Below, one piece after another: positions 25,984-34,926 of a stretch of DNA of 64,000 bases. The notes below the pieces were generated by a model. That model was given only the letters and a program-made list of their open reading frames with translations. It searched no databases and was not told where the DNA came from. Positions within the stretch are counted from its first letter, which is position 1. Every line of letters starts with the position of its first letter. The position numbers and the translations under genes were made by a program. The DNA comes from Alphaproteobacteria bacterium (lineage in GTDB: Bacteria > Pseudomonadota > Alphaproteobacteria > Caulobacterales > Caulobacteraceae), in NCBI GenBank assembly GCA_018821435.1, contig JAHJME010000012.1, forward strand, positions 186,001 to 250,000. Direction: 5' to 3'.

Positions 25984-26977
25984 CGTCGAGGTTCCGCATC
26001 CGCGCGATGTCCAGCAACTCCAGGGCCAGGACCTGGCCGAGGCGGCCTTCGAGGCGGCCCGCGCGCGGGGACGGCTGCACCACGCCTGGCTGCTGACCGG
26101 TTCGGAAGGCGTGGGGAAGGCGACCTTCGCCTACCGCGCCGCCCGTCGCTTGCTGGGCGCGCCCGCCTATCCCGCCAACGGCATCCTGGGCGCCGATCCC
26201 GAGCACCCCGTCACCCGTCAGGTCGCCGCCCGCAGCCATCCCGACCTGCTGGTGCTGGAGCGCGAGGGGCCGGACGGCAAGGCGCGCAAGGTCATCCCGG
26301 TGGACGACGCCCGGAAGCTGGCCGAGTTCTTTTCCAAATCGCCCGCCAGCGCGCCGCACCGGGTGGCGATCGTCGATGCCGCCGACGACCTGAACGTCAA
26401 CGCCGCCAACGCCATCTTGAAGACTCTGGAGGAGCCGCCGCCGCGCGGCGTTCTGCTGATGGTCTCGCACTCGCCCGGCCGCCTTCTGCCCACGATCCGA
26501 TCCCGCTGCCGGCGTCTGGCGTTCCAGTCGCTGGGGATCGAGGCGACGGCCGAGTTCGTCCGCGCCCGCACCAGCGTCAATCCGGAGGACGCGTTGCGGC
26601 TGGCCCACATGGCCGATGGCGCGCCGGGCCAGGCCCTGTCGCTGGCCGCCGCCAACGCCCTGGCCATGGACGACGCGGCCCGCGACCTGCTGTCCGAGCT
26701 GCCGCGCATCGACGAGACCCGGGCGCTCTCGATCTCCGAGAAGTTCCGGGGCGGCGAGGGGCAGGCCCAGTTCAATCTGCTGTTTGGCCGCCTGGCCGAC
26801 CGGGTGCATCGCTTGACGCTGGACCAGGCGGCTCAAGGGTATGGTCGCCTTGATCGCTGGGCGCAGGCGTGGGAGACGCTCAACCGCCTGCCGCGCGAGG
26901 TCGAGGCGCTGAATCTCGACCGCGCCGACGCCCTGTTCACCGCCCTTACGGAGCTGCGCCAGGCCGCGCAGAGCTGA
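25976..26977 (+). CDS. holB: DNA polymerase III delta' subunit
   Basis: 333-residue clamp-loader subunit of the replicative polymerase. It has HHAWLLTGSEGVGKATFAYRAARRL (P-loop), then VIPVDDARKL, IVDAADDLNVNAANAILKTLEEPPPRGVLLMVSHSPGRLLPTIRSRC, all typical of delta'/gamma AAA+ proteins. The zinc-binding cysteines known from E. coli are absent from the N-terminal region. The start at ATG 25976 overlaps tmk by 8 bases and precedes tatD by 10 bases, so tmk, holB, tatD, the MBL gene and purN read as one operon. Confidence 0.92.
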   Translation: MADVEVPHPRDVQQLQGQDLAEAAFEAARARGRLHHAWLLTGSEGVGKATFAYRAARRLLGAPAYPANGILGADPEHPVTRQVAARSHPDLLVLEREGPDGKARKVIPVDDARKLAEFFSKSPASAPHRVAIVDAADDLNVNAANAILKTLEEPPPRGVLLMVSHSPGRLLPTIRSRCRRLAFQSLGIEATAEFVRARTSVNPEDALRLAHMADGAPGQALSLAAANALAMDDAARDLLSELPRIDETRALSISEKFRGGEGQAQFNLLFGRLADRVHRLTLDQAAQGYGRLDRWAQAWETLNRLPREVEALNLDRADALFTALTELRQAAQS

Positions 26978-26987
26978 CGCCCCACCG

Positions 26988-27764
26988 ATGCTGATCGACA
27001 GCCACGTCAACCTGCACGCCCCGCAATTCGACGAGGACCGCGACGCCGTCATCGCGCGGGCCCGGGACGCCGGCGTGCAGCTGATGGTCAACATCTCCGA
27101 CCGGGTCTCGAATTTCGCCGCCTGCCGTGCCCTGGCCGACCAGCCGGACATCTGGTGCACCGTCGGCACGCACCCGCACGAAGCCAAGGAGAACCCAGAG
27201 CTCTCCGCCGCGACCCTGGTCGAGCTCGCCGCCGATCCGCGCGTGGTCGGGATCGGCGAGTGCGGCCTGGACTTCCACTACGACCTCAGCCCGCGCGACA
27301 TCCAGGCGCAGGTGTTCCGCGCCCACGTCGCCGCCGCCCGCCAGACCGGCCTGCCGCTGGTGGTCCACACGCGCGAGGCCGACGCGGTGATGGGCCAGAT
27401 CCTGGAAGAGGAATACGCCGCCGGGCCGTTCCGTCTGTTGATGCACTGCTACACGTCGGGCGGGGATCTGGCGCGGCGGGCGGCGGCGCTGGGCGCCTGG
27501 TTTTCGGTCTCGGGCATCGCCACGTTCAAGGCCGCCGAGGATGTGCGCGCGGTGATCCGCGATATGCCGGCCGACCGGATCATCGTCGAGACCGACTGCC
27601 CGTACCTCGCGCCCGTGCCGTATCGGGGGCGGCGGAACGAGCCGGCTTACGTCCCGCACATCCTGGCCAAGCTGGCGGAGGTGCGCGGCTGGTCGCTCGA
27701 CGAAGCCGATCAACGCACCACGGATGCCTTCTTCGCCCTGTTCGATCGGATTCCCCGGCCATGA
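26988..27764 (+). CDS. TatD-family metal-dependent hydrolase (DNase-like), one usual metal ligand changed
   Basis: 258 residues with a TIM-barrel TatD pattern: N-terminal DSHVNLH, VGTHPHEAKE, VGIGECGLDFHYD, LPLVVHTREAD, MHCYTSGG, and IIVETDCPYLAPVPYRGRRNEPAYV. The family's N-terminal metal motif is normally HxH (DSHCHLD); here His8 is Asn. Other ligands (Glu of GECGLD, the His of VVHTREAD and MHCY, Asp of ETDCP) are kept. Likely role: 3'-5' exonuclease or D-aminoacyl-tRNA-type hydrolysis, as proposed for relatives. The stop overlaps the next gene by four bases (ATGA). Confidence 0.9.
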   Translation: MLIDSHVNLHAPQFDEDRDAVIARARDAGVQLMVNISDRVSNFAACRALADQPDIWCTVGTHPHEAKENPELSAATLVELAADPRVVGIGECGLDFHYDLSPRDIQAQVFRAHVAAARQTGLPLVVHTREADAVMGQILEEEYAAGPFRLLMHCYTSGGDLARRAAALGAWFSVSGIATFKAAEDVRAVIRDMPADRIIVETDCPYLAPVPYRGRRNEPAYVPHILAKLAEVRGWSLDEADQRTTDAFFALFDRIPRP

Positions 27765-28579
27765 GCGGCACGCTGGAGGTCACGGTCCTGGGCTGCGGCT
27801 CGTCCGGCGGCGTTCCGCGCGCCGACGGCGACTGGGGCGTTTGCGATCCCGCCGAGCCGAAGAACTTCCGCACGCGCTGCTCCCTCCTCGTCCGGCGACT
27901 GGGGGAGGGGCCGCAAACCACGGTCCTGGTGGACGCCTCGCCCGAACTGCGGATCCAGACGGCGAAGGCCGGCGTGAAGCGATGCGACGCCGTGCTGCTG
28001 ACCCACGACCACGCCGACCAGGTGCACGGCCTGGACGACGTGCGCGCCTTCTACCTGCGCCAGCAGGCGCGGATCCCGTGCTGGATGGACGCCGCGACCG
28101 ACACCACGATGATGCGGCGGTTCGGCTACATCTTCGAGGGCGAGGGCGGTTATCCCGCGATCTGCGACCGGCAGCGGATTCCCGATCACGGCCAGCCTTG
28201 GCAGGTGGACGGGCCGACCGGCGTCATCCCGGTGACCACCTTCGATCAGGACCACGGTGGCGTGAGGTCTGTCGGCTATCGCTTTGGCGGCGTTGCGTAT
28301 TCCAGCGACGTGGTCGGCCTGGACGAGGCGGCGTTCGAGGCGCTGGCGGACCTGGACATCTGGATCGTGGACGCGCTGCGCCGGCGGCCGCACCCGACCC
28401 ATGCCCATTTGGACCTGGCTCTGGAGTGGATCGCGCGGGTGAAGCCCAAGCGGGCGATCCTGACCAACATGCACATCGACCTGGACTTCCAGGCGCTGAA
28501 GGCCGAGCTGCCGGAGGGCGTCCAGCCTGCGTATGACGGTATGGTTCTCCAACATGAGCTCAAGGCCGAAAACACGTGA
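27761..28579 (+). CDS. MBL-fold metallo-hydrolase (PhnP-like)
   Basis: 272 residues with an N-terminal VLGCGSSGGVPR, the metal motif THDHADQVHGLDD at 81-93 and a C-terminal TNMHIDLDF. The usual HxHxDH is H82-x-H84-x-D86-Q87, so the final His is Gln. Relatives such as PhnP open cyclic phosphodiesters; others are linked to tRNA or nucleotide processing. It starts at ATG 27761 within the ATGA overlap of tatD and ends with GTGA overlapping the purN start, so its expression is tied to that of the tmk-holB-tatD run. Confidence 0.9.
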   Translation: MSGTLEVTVLGCGSSGGVPRADGDWGVCDPAEPKNFRTRCSLLVRRLGEGPQTTVLVDASPELRIQTAKAGVKRCDAVLLTHDHADQVHGLDDVRAFYLRQQARIPCWMDAATDTTMMRRFGYIFEGEGGYPAICDRQRIPDHGQPWQVDGPTGVIPVTTFDQDHGGVRSVGYRFGGVAYSSDVVGLDEAAFEALADLDIWIVDALRRRPHPTHAHLDLALEWIARVKPKRAILTNMHIDLDFQALKAELPEGVQPAYDGMVLQHELKAENT

Positions 28580-29181
28580 TATCCCGGCCGCTTAAGCTCG
28601 GTTTCCTCGCGTCCGGAAACGGCTCCAGCGCCGAGACTATGGTGAACGCCATCGCGGCCGGAGCCTTGGCCGCCCGGGCCTGTCTGGTGGTCAGCAACAA
28701 GCGGACCGCGCCGGCCTTGGCCTGGGCCGAAGCGCGGGGCGTTCCGGCGCTGGCGATCCCGACGATCGGTGATCCCGATACCGCCGACCAGACCCTGGCC
28801 GACGCCATGACGGCGCACGGCGTCGAACTGATCGTCCTGTCGGGCTATCTGCGTCGCCTGGGACCGGTGACGCTGTCGCGCTACGCCGGACGGATCGTCA
28901 ACATCCATCCGGGTCCGCTGCCGCGGTTCGGCGGCGACGGCATGTACGGCGCGCGCGTGCACCAGGCCGTGCTGGCGGCGGGTCTGACCGAGAGCGCCAT
29001 CGTCATCCACCTGGTCGACGAAGAGTACGACCACGGGCCCGAACTGGCCCGGCGCGCGGTGCCGGTGTCCGCCAACGACACGCCGGAGACGCTGGAAGCG
29101 CGCGTGAAAGCCGCTGAGCCGGCGTTCTTCGTCGAGACGCTGCAGCGGATCGCGACGGGCGAGCTGGAATTGCCCACCTAA
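28576..29181 (+). CDS. purN: phosphoribosylglycinamide formyltransferase-like protein
   Basis: 201 residues of the formyltransferase fold. LKLGFLASGNGSSAETMV at the N-terminus is the phosphate-binding loop, and NIHPGPLPRFGGDGMYGARVHQAVLAAG contains the catalytic Asn and His; HLVDEEYDHGPELARRAVPV carries the conserved Asp/Gly segment. It starts with GTG overlapping the previous stop (GTGA). The second half has the PurN arrangement, so it probably makes formylglycinamide ribonucleotide in purine synthesis, using formyl-tetrahydrofolate. A second PurN elsewhere cannot be excluded. Confidence 0.85.
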   Translation: MISRPLKLGFLASGNGSSAETMVNAIAAGALAARACLVVSNKRTAPALAWAEARGVPALAIPTIGDPDTADQTLADAMTAHGVELIVLSGYLRRLGPVTLSRYAGRIVNIHPGPLPRFGGDGMYGARVHQAVLAAGLTESAIVIHLVDEEYDHGPELARRAVPVSANDTPETLEARVKAAEPAFFVETLQRIATGELELPT

Positions 29182-29301
29182 TATTTCCGATAATCTTCCT
29201 TAGGCGCGAAACAGATTCGCGGAGCGGGAGGCTACTCGGCGGCCCCTTTCCAGCCGATCCAGGTGATTGACAGGCTCGCGCGTCTGCCGCCTGCTTTGAT
29301 T

Positions 29302-30018
29302 ATGACCCAGTCCACCTTCGTCACCGCCCTGGCGGCCGCCGGGATCCTGGCCGTCGGCGTCGCCGCCGGCGGCGTCTTCATCGGCAAAGGCGTCGAGAAC
29401 GCGCGTGTCGGCGATCGTAGCGTCACGGTGCGCGGCGTGTCGGAGCGCCAGGTGAAGGCCGATCTGGCCGTACTGCCGCTGAAGTTCGCCGCCGCCGGCG
29501 ACGATCTGGCGGCCGTCCAGGCCGAGGTCGGCGCCTCGCTCGGCGTCGTGGGTCGCTACCTGGCGCAGCAAGGCTACGCGAAGTCCGAGATCGACCTCGG
29601 CCGGTTCGAGGTCACCGACCAATATGCCCGCGAGTACCAGGCCAGCGAGATCCGGGCCCGCTACCGCGTGGCTCAGACCGTGATCGTCCGAACCACCAAT
29701 GTGGACCGCGTGCAGGCCACCACCCGTTCGCTGGACGCCTTGGTGCGCCAGGGCGTGGTGCTGCAGGACTACAACGGGCCCTCCTACATTTTCACGAAGC
29801 TTAACGACGTGCGGCCCAAGATGATCGCCGAGGCGACGGCCAGCGCACGCACGGGCGCCCAGCAGTTCGCCAAGGACTCCGGCACGCCGCTGGGCGGAAT
29901 CGCTTCGGCCACGCAGGGTTCGTTCGAGATTCTGGGCCGCGACGACGTGGGCGAGGAATCGTCCCAGGTGTTCAAGCGTGTCCGCGTGGTGACCACGATC
30001 ACCTATCGCCTGCGTTAG
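29302..30018 (+). CDS. SIMPL domain protein, probable periplasmic or outer-face anchored
   Basis: 238 residues from the ATG at 29302. One hydrophobic N-terminal segment (TFVTALAAAGILAVGVAAGGVFIG) is a signal or anchor. The body fits SIMPL (DUF541): RSVTVRGVSERQVKADLAVLPLKFAA, regular heptad-like spacing, and a C-terminal KRVRVVTTITYRL. These proteins form oligomeric rings in the envelope; in other bacteria relatives are linked to oxidative stress tolerance. An earlier GTG at 29263 is possible. Its TAG stop shares four bases with the SDR stop. Confidence 0.8.
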   Translation: MTQSTFVTALAAAGILAVGVAAGGVFIGKGVENARVGDRSVTVRGVSERQVKADLAVLPLKFAAAGDDLAAVQAEVGASLGVVGRYLAQQGYAKSEIDLGRFEVTDQYAREYQASEIRARYRVAQTVIVRTTNVDRVQATTRSLDALVRQGVVLQDYNGPSYIFTKLNDVRPKMIAEATASARTGAQQFAKDSGTPLGGIASATQGSFEILGRDDVGEESSQVFKRVRVVTTITYRLR

Positions 30019-31037
30019 CCTGCCCCCACGGCGATCAGGCTCTTCGCGGTCTCGACCACGGTCTCGCGCCCGGGTCGCGGCGTCCAGCCCAGAACCCGTT
30101 GCGCTTTCGCCGAATTGAACGCGTGCCGTCGCCCGAGGGTCGGGGTGATCCCGCGCAGGCCTGGGTCCCGCCGCGCGGCGATCCGCACCAGGAAGCTGGG
30201 GAGAACCCATCTGGGCGCCCTCGCCGCCTGCGCGGTCGGCAGCTCGGCCCGCAGCGCCCGGGCGATATCGGCCATCCACATGAACTCGCCGCAGGCGATG
30301 AACCGTTCGCCGGCGGCTTGCGGGTTGGTCATCGCCAGGGCTTGCGCCACCGCCAGGTCGCGAACGTCCACGACGCTGAAGCCGATCTTCGGCACGCCGG
30401 GCATCTTCCCGCTGAACAGCCGGCCGACCACCAGCACCGACCCCAGCGTGTCGCGGCTCAGCACCGGGCCGAAGATGGCGCTTGGCAGCACGGTCGTGAA
30501 CTCGGTCTTGCCGCCGTGCGCCGCCATGAAGTCCCAGGCGGCCTTCTCCGCCACCAACTTGGAGCGGCGATAGGCGTTGCTGTCGGGGTCGCCGATGTCG
30601 GCCCACACCGTTTCGTCGTTGTTGCTGTCCGGCCCCTGTAGCCGTGAGGCGCAGGCGGCCGTGGACGAGGTCATCACCACGCGCTTCACCCCGGCGGCCA
30701 CCGCGGCGCGGAGCACCCGGATCGTCCCGTCCCGCGCGGGTGGGATCAGGGTCGCGTCGCTGGCGTCCTCGCCGCCGCCCAGGGGCGAGGCCACATGCAG
30801 GACGTAGTCGCACCCGGCCATCGCCGCGGCCCAGCCCGCGTCGCCCATCAGGTCGGCCTCGACGAAGGTCAGTCGCGCGCCGGGCTCCACCACGGTGGCC
30901 ACCGCCGCCCGCACGCCTTCGCCCTTGGCCAAGCTGCGCACCGTGGCCCGGACCGCGTAGCCGCGCTTCAGCATCTCGACGATCTGCCAGCTCGCGACGT
31001 AACCCGTCCCACCCGTCACCAGCACCGTTTCGACCAT
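30015..31037 (-). CDS. extended short-chain dehydrogenase, dihydroflavonol-4-reductase/aldehyde-reductase-like
   Basis: 340 residues. TGGTGYVASWQIVEMLKRGYAVRATVR is the cofactor-binding Rossmann motif with Arg residues suited to NADPH; DYVLHVASPLGGGE follows and the active-site pair sits in YRRSKLVAEKAAWDF (YxxxK). Members of the DFR/cinnamoyl-CoA reductase group reduce aldehydes or ketones. It lies divergent from a LysR gene that probably controls it. It is encoded head-to-tail against the SIMPL gene with a four-base shared stop. Confidence 0.85.
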   Translation of the reverse strand: MVETVLVTGGTGYVASWQIVEMLKRGYAVRATVRSLAKGEGVRAAVATVVEPGARLTFVEADLMGDAGWAAAMAGCDYVLHVASPLGGGEDASDATLIPPARDGTIRVLRAAVAAGVKRVVMTSSTAACASRLQGPDSNNDETVWADIGDPDSNAYRRSKLVAEKAAWDFMAAHGGKTEFTTVLPSAIFGPVLSRDTLGSVLVVGRLFSGKMPGVPKIGFSVVDVRDLAVAQALAMTNPQAAGERFIACGEFMWMADIARALRAELPTAQAARAPRWVLPSFLVRIAARRDPGLRGITPTLGRRHAFNSAKAQRVLGWTPRPGRETVVETAKSLIAVGAG

Positions 31038-31083
31038 CCGCGGACTCCCTCTTGAAGCCGCAATCTAGGCGCTGGTCGTTGAT

Positions 31084-31109
31084 GTGATAATCCTCACCAA
31101 ATTTGTTGG
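31084..31109. promoter_or_regulatory. candidate LysR operator in the SDR/LysR divergent region
   Basis: The 93-base gap between the SDR and LysR starts holds two small dyads side by side: GTGA-N6-TCAC (31084-31097) and CCAA-N5-TTGG (31097-31109). LysR proteins usually bind T-N11-A dyads in such divergent gaps and control the neighbour, so these are plausible sites. The match is weak. Confidence 0.35.
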
Positions 31110-31130
31110 GTTCATGCGAGTTTCCGCACA

Positions 31131-32030
31131 ATGGCCGGCCTGTCGCTTCAGGAGCTGAACGCCCTGACCGCCGTCGCGGGCCGCCGCAGCTTCCGCGCCG
31201 CCGCCGGTCATCTCGGCGTGTCGCCCTCGGCGCTCAGCCATCAGGTGGCCAGTGTCGAGCGGCGGCTGGGCGTTCGCCTGTTCAACCGGACGACGCGCAG
31301 CGTCTCGCTGACCGAGGCCGGCGAGCATTTCCTGGCACGGGTCAGCCCCGCGCTGCGCGAGATCGCCGACGCGGTGGAGACGGTGAACCGCTTCCGCGAC
31401 ACCCCCGCCGGGCTCCTGCGCTTCAACGCCTCGGAGGGCGGCGCCGAGCGGATCCTGCCGACGGTGATGGATTTCATGGCCGCCTATCCCGACATGCGCG
31501 TGGACCTGGCGGTGGATGGCCGCATGGTCGACATCGTGGCCGAGGGGTTCGACGCCGGTGTTCGCGGCGGGTCGGCGGTGCCGCAGGACATGATCGCCCT
31601 ACCCTTCGGCGTGCCGGAAACCTTCATGATCGTGGGCAGCCCGGCCTACCTCCAGGCGCACGGCCGGCCGATCGCGCCCGCCGATCTCCTGCGCCACGCC
31701 TGCATCCGCGTGCGCATGCCCAGCGGCGTGCTGCTGCCGTGGGATTTCGAGCGGCGGGGCGAGACGGTCAGCATCGAGCCGCCGGGCCGCCTGGTGGTAG
31801 GAAGCCCAGGCTTGGCGATCCAGGCGGCGGTCGCCGGCGGCGGCATCGCCTATGTGATCGAACGCGCCATGACCGACGAACTGGCCTCCGGCCGCCTGGT
31901 CCGGGTGCTGGAGGACTGGACCCCGCCCTTCCCCGGCGTGTCGCTTTACTATCCGCGACAGCGCCTGCCGTCGGCGGGCCTCGCAGCGTTCATCGAACAC
32001 TTCAAGGCCGCGCGGCGGCGGACGGCCTAA
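31131..32030 (+). CDS. LysR-family transcriptional regulator
   Basis: 299 residues. The N-terminal winged helix-turn-helix is [61 protein letters not shown], followed by a periplasmic-binding-protein-like effector domain. The layout is that of the LysR family, close to the sub-group with an [20 protein letters not shown] segment. It faces away from the SDR gene, which it likely regulates; the effector is unknown. Its TAA stop overlaps the VOC-protein stop by four bases. Confidence 0.92.
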   Translation: MAGLSLQELNALTAVAGRRSFRAAAGHLGVSPSALSHQVASVERRLGVRLFNRTTRSVSLTEAGEHFLARVSPALREIADAVETVNRFRDTPAGLLRFNASEGGAERILPTVMDFMAAYPDMRVDLAVDGRMVDIVAEGFDAGVRGGSAVPQDMIALPFGVPETFMIVGSPAYLQAHGRPIAPADLLRHACIRVRMPSGVLLPWDFERRGETVSIEPPGRLVVGSPGLAIQAAVAGGGIAYVIERAMTDELASGRLVRVLEDWTPPFPGVSLYYPRQRLPSAGLAAFIEHFKAARRRTA

Positions 32031-32458
32031 CCCGCGGTCGCGGCCTGCAGGCTTTCGCTCGGCGCTTTCGCCTCCGGCGCCTGGAGCAACTCGATCACGT
32101 AACCGTCCGGATCCTTGCCCAGGCCGACCATCGCGCCGCCGAAGGCCGCGAGCGGCGCGGGCTCCAGGGTGATCGTCCCGCCGGCCTTGCGGATGCGGTC
32201 CGCCACCGCCACCGGATCGGTGACGTAGAAGACCAGCTTCACCGGCACATCCTTGTAGTTACGCGCCGATCCGTCGGTCCAATGCATCAGCACCACTGCG
32301 GTGCGTCCTTCATGGGCCAGGATGATCTCGTCCATGTAGTCGAGCTTGTAGGTGCGCAGTTCCTGGAGGCCGAGCGCGGCCTTGTAGAAGGTGGCCGAGG
32401 CCTGGAGGTCGCTGACCCCGATGCCGGTCGCGCCGAGGAAGTCCGGTGATCTGGCCAT
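32027..32458 (-). CDS. VOC/glyoxalase-like family protein
   Basis: 143 residues with the paired beta-alpha-beta-beta-beta pattern of the vicinal oxygen chelate superfamily: LGATGIGVSDLQASATFYKAALGLQEL at the N-terminus and AMVGLGKDPDGYVIELLQA at the end. The second-half block with DPDGYVIEL fits glyoxalase-I and dioxygenase relatives. The enzyme activity cannot be assigned from sequence alone. It is convergent with the LysR gene. Confidence 0.85.
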   Translation of the reverse strand: MARSPDFLGATGIGVSDLQASATFYKAALGLQELRTYKLDYMDEIILAHEGRTAVVLMHWTDGSARNYKDVPVKLVFYVTDPVAVADRIRKAGGTITLEPAPLAAFGGAMVGLGKDPDGYVIELLQAPEAKAPSESLQAATAG

Positions 32459-32486
32459 GTATGCTCCGCCGCGTTGAGCGCGGAAC

Positions 32487-32648
32487 CTAGCCGAGTAACC
32501 GCGCCGCGATCCAGAAGATCCCGCCCCAGAGGCTCAAGGACGCGGCGGCGGCGATCGCCAGGCCATAGCTGACCGGCAGGCGCCCCGCCCGCTTCGACGA
32601 CCCGATCCGGCGGACAGCCGGGTTACGCTGGAAGACCGCATCGCTCAT
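32487..32648 (-). CDS. small single-pass membrane protein
   Basis: 53 residues (MSDAVFQRNPAVRRIGSSKRAG...) with a basic N-terminal part and a hydrophobic segment at about 30-50 (YGLAIAAAASLSLWGGIFWI). The ATG at 32646-32648 is the best start since the upstream extension lacks protein character. It lies 28 bases from the VOC gene on the same strand and diverges from the secreted protein gene. Codon use matches neighbours. I do not recognise a family, so whether it is expressed is only likely. Confidence 0.55.
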   Translation of the reverse strand: MSDAVFQRNPAVRRIGSSKRAGRLPVSYGLAIAAAASLSLWGGIFWIAARLLG

Positions 32649-32803
32649 GGCGTCGCATCCCAGGTCCGAGGAAGCTTCACGATACGAAGATTCGCCTGAG
32701 AGGCGAATTGTGTCTGCACTCAACCTGCGACGCCGCCTTGTGCGATATCGAACGACGCCCTATCTGTATCCAGTAATTACTGTTGTCCGCTCGGAGCCTC
32801 CCC

Positions 32804-33292
32804 ATGCGCCTCCTCGCCCTCACGGCCGCCGCCCTGCTCGCCAGCGCCTCGGCCGCCTTCGCCGCCCCGGCCTCGGTGAACGTCACCGTGGGCCCCGAGC
32901 TGCAGAAGAAATTCGAGAAGACCCTTGGGGTGCGCGAGGCCGACGTCCTCACCAGCGACTTGCGCACCGCGGTGGAGCGGGCGCTGGCGAAGAAGGCGGC
33001 GCACGACGGCGCGCGGATCGAGCTGATCCTCACCGACGTGAAGCCGAACCGGCCCACCTTCAAGCAGCTTGGCGACACCCCCGGCCTGTCGTTCGAGAGC
33101 TTCGGCGTCGGCGGCGCGGCGATCGAAGGCCGCATCGTCGCGGCAGATGGCACCGTCAGCCCGGTCGACTACAAGTGGTTCGAGACCGACATCCGTCAGG
33201 CGCGCGCCAGCTGGGTGTGGAGCGACGCGGAATGGACCTTCGACCGCTTCGCCCGTCGTCTGGCGCGCGGCCAGGAAGTCGCCGGCCGCTGA
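32804..33292 (+). CDS. secreted protein of unknown function
   Basis: 162 residues beginning at ATG 32804 with a clean Sec signal peptide (MRLLALTAAALLASASAAFA, cleavage near AFA-AP). GGAG lies 8 bases before the ATG. The mature protein is mixed alpha/beta, with KKFEKTLGVREADVLTSDL and IELILTDVKPNRPTFKQLG; no family is recognised. It precedes mazG by 78 bases on the same strand but is probably separate from it. Confidence 0.7.
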   Translation: MRLLALTAAALLASASAAFAAPASVNVTVGPELQKKFEKTLGVREADVLTSDLRTAVERALAKKAAHDGARIELILTDVKPNRPTFKQLGDTPGLSFESFGVGGAAIEGRIVAADGTVSPVDYKWFETDIRQARASWVWSDAEWTFDRFARRLARGQEVAGR

Positions 33293-33370
33293 TCGGCTTC
33301 GCACGGCTTGCGTCATAGTGCGGGGCGCGGTCTGATCGCCGCGCGCCGTTTCCTGTCGAGCTGAGCCCCC

Positions 33371-34183
33371 ATGACCCGCCCTGCCCCGCCTGCCGATCTG
33401 GCGCCCCTCGACCGGCTGCTGGCGATCATGGCGCGGCTGCGCGACGCCAAAGATGGGTGCCCGTGGGACCTGGAGCAGACATTCGAGACCATCGCCCCCT
33501 ATACGGTCGAGGAGGCCTATGAGGTCGCCGACGCCATCGAACGCGGCGACCTGTCAGACTTGAAGGACGAACTGGGCGACCTGCTGCTGCAGGTGGTCTT
33601 CCATTCGCGGATCGCCGAGGAACAGGGCGCGTTCGCGTTCGACGACGTGGCCCGCGCCATCAACGACAAGATGGTCCGCCGCCACCCGCACGTCTTCGCC
33701 GACGAGACCTATGCCTCGCTCGACGACCAGAAACAGGGCTGGGAAGACCTCAAGGCGGTCGAGCGCGCGGGCAAGGGCAAGGCGCAGAGCCTGTTGGACG
33801 ACGTGCCCATCGGCCTGCCTGGTCTCACCCGCGCCGTGAAGCTGTCCAAGCGCGCCGCCACCGTCGGCTTCGTTTGGCCCACCGTGCAGGATGTCGTCGC
33901 CAAGCTGCACGAAGAGGTCGGCGAGATGCTGGTCGAGATCGAGGCCGGCGACCTGGAGAAGGCCAAGGCCGAGATCGGCGACGTGCTGTTCGTCGTCGCC
34001 AACCTGGCCCGCACGCTGGACGTCGACCCCGAGGACGCGGTGCGCGCCACCAACGCGAAGTTCGTCCGGCGCTTCAGCTATGTGGAACAGCGGCTGGCCG
34101 AGCGGGGCAAGAGCCCGGCCCAGTCGGACCTGGCCGAGATGGACGGCCTCTGGGACGACGCCAAGGCCGCCGAGCGCGCCTAG
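33371..34183 (+). CDS. mazG: nucleoside triphosphate pyrophosphohydrolase MazG
   Basis: Hydrolyses (d)NTPs to monophosphates and pyrophosphate, cleaning the nucleotide pool. The 270-residue length and two MazG domains fit the E. coli protein. The first half has CPWDLEQTFETIAPYTVEEAYEVADAIERGD with DELGDLLLQVVFHSRIA; the second has VVAKLHEEVGEMLVEIEAGD and EIGDVLFVVANLARTL, carrying the metal-binding EExxE/ExxD pattern. Stop bases overlap the convergent LytTR gene by four. Confidence 0.93.
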   Translation: MTRPAPPADLAPLDRLLAIMARLRDAKDGCPWDLEQTFETIAPYTVEEAYEVADAIERGDLSDLKDELGDLLLQVVFHSRIAEEQGAFAFDDVARAINDKMVRRHPHVFADETYASLDDQKQGWEDLKAVERAGKGKAQSLLDDVPIGLPGLTRAVKLSKRAATVGFVWPTVQDVVAKLHEEVGEMLVEIEAGDLEKAKAEIGDVLFVVANLARTLDVDPEDAVRATNAKFVRRFSYVEQRLAERGKSPAQSDLAEMDGLWDDAKAAERA

Positions 34184-34926
34184 GGCTCGTCGGGGTCTAC
34201 CGTCGGCAGGCCCAGAGCCGCAGCGACGCGTTTGGCGTAGCTGGCGCCCACGTCCACGACCGCGCCGTCTTCGGTGTGCAGCCGCATCAGGCCCCGGCGA
34301 TTGCGTTCCACGCGGCGCACCGTGGACAGCCGAACGAAGGCGCTGCGGTGGACCCGGACGATGTCCTTCGGGTTCAACCGATCCTCCAGCTCCCGCATCG
34401 TGGTGCGCAGGATGTGCGTGCGCAGGTGGGTGTGGATCAGGGCGTAGTCCTTGTCGGCTTCGATGCGGCGGATGTCGGCGACCAGCACACGGACCAGGCC
34501 CTCCCGCTGGCGCACCCAGAAGCCGGCCTCGAAGGTCGATGGCGTCGCCAACGCCGTGTCCGGCGCGACCAGGCGGCGCTGGGCGCGGTTCATCGCCTCT
34601 TCCAGGCGGTCGGCGCGCACGGGCTTCAGGAGATAATCCGCGGCGTCCAGTTCGAACGCCTCCGCCGCCCAGTGGGAGAAGGCGGTGACGAAGACCACCT
34701 CGGGGCGCGCCCGCCGGGCCAGCGCGCGCGCCACCTCCACGCCGCTGCGGCCGGGCATCTGGATATCCAGCAGCACGACGTCCGGGTCGAGCGCCGCGAC
34801 CCGCTCCAGCGCCGCGTCGCCGTCGGCCGCCTCGCCCACGATCTCGATGCCGTTCAGCCGCCCGAGGCAGGAGCGCAGCCATTCGAGCGCCAGGGGTTCG
34901 TCGTCGACGATGAAGACCCGCATCAT
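34180..34926 (-). CDS. LytTR-family response regulator
   Basis: 248 residues. The receiver domain (residues 3 to about 118) has phosphoacceptor D54 in VVLLDIQMPG and the conserved Lys in YLLKPV. The C-terminal LytTR DNA-binding domain contains EADKDYALIHTHL and LNPKDIVRVHRSAFVRLSTVRRVERNRRG. It overlaps the histidine kinase gene by four bases (ATGA), so they form a coupled two-component pair. LytTR regulators often control envelope, quorum or toxin genes; the target here is not visible. Confidence 0.92.
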   Translation of the reverse strand: MMRVFIVDDEPLALEWLRSCLGRLNGIEIVGEAADGDAALERVAALDPDVVLLDIQMPGRSGVEVARALARRARPEVVFVTAFSHWAAEAFELDAADYLLKPVRADRLEEAMNRAQRRLVAPDTALATPSTFEAGFWVRQREGLVRVLVADIRRIEADKDYALIHTHLRTHILRTTMRELEDRLNPKDIVRVHRSAFVRLSTVRRVERNRRGLMRLHTEDGAVVDVGASYAKRVAAALGLPTVDPDEP

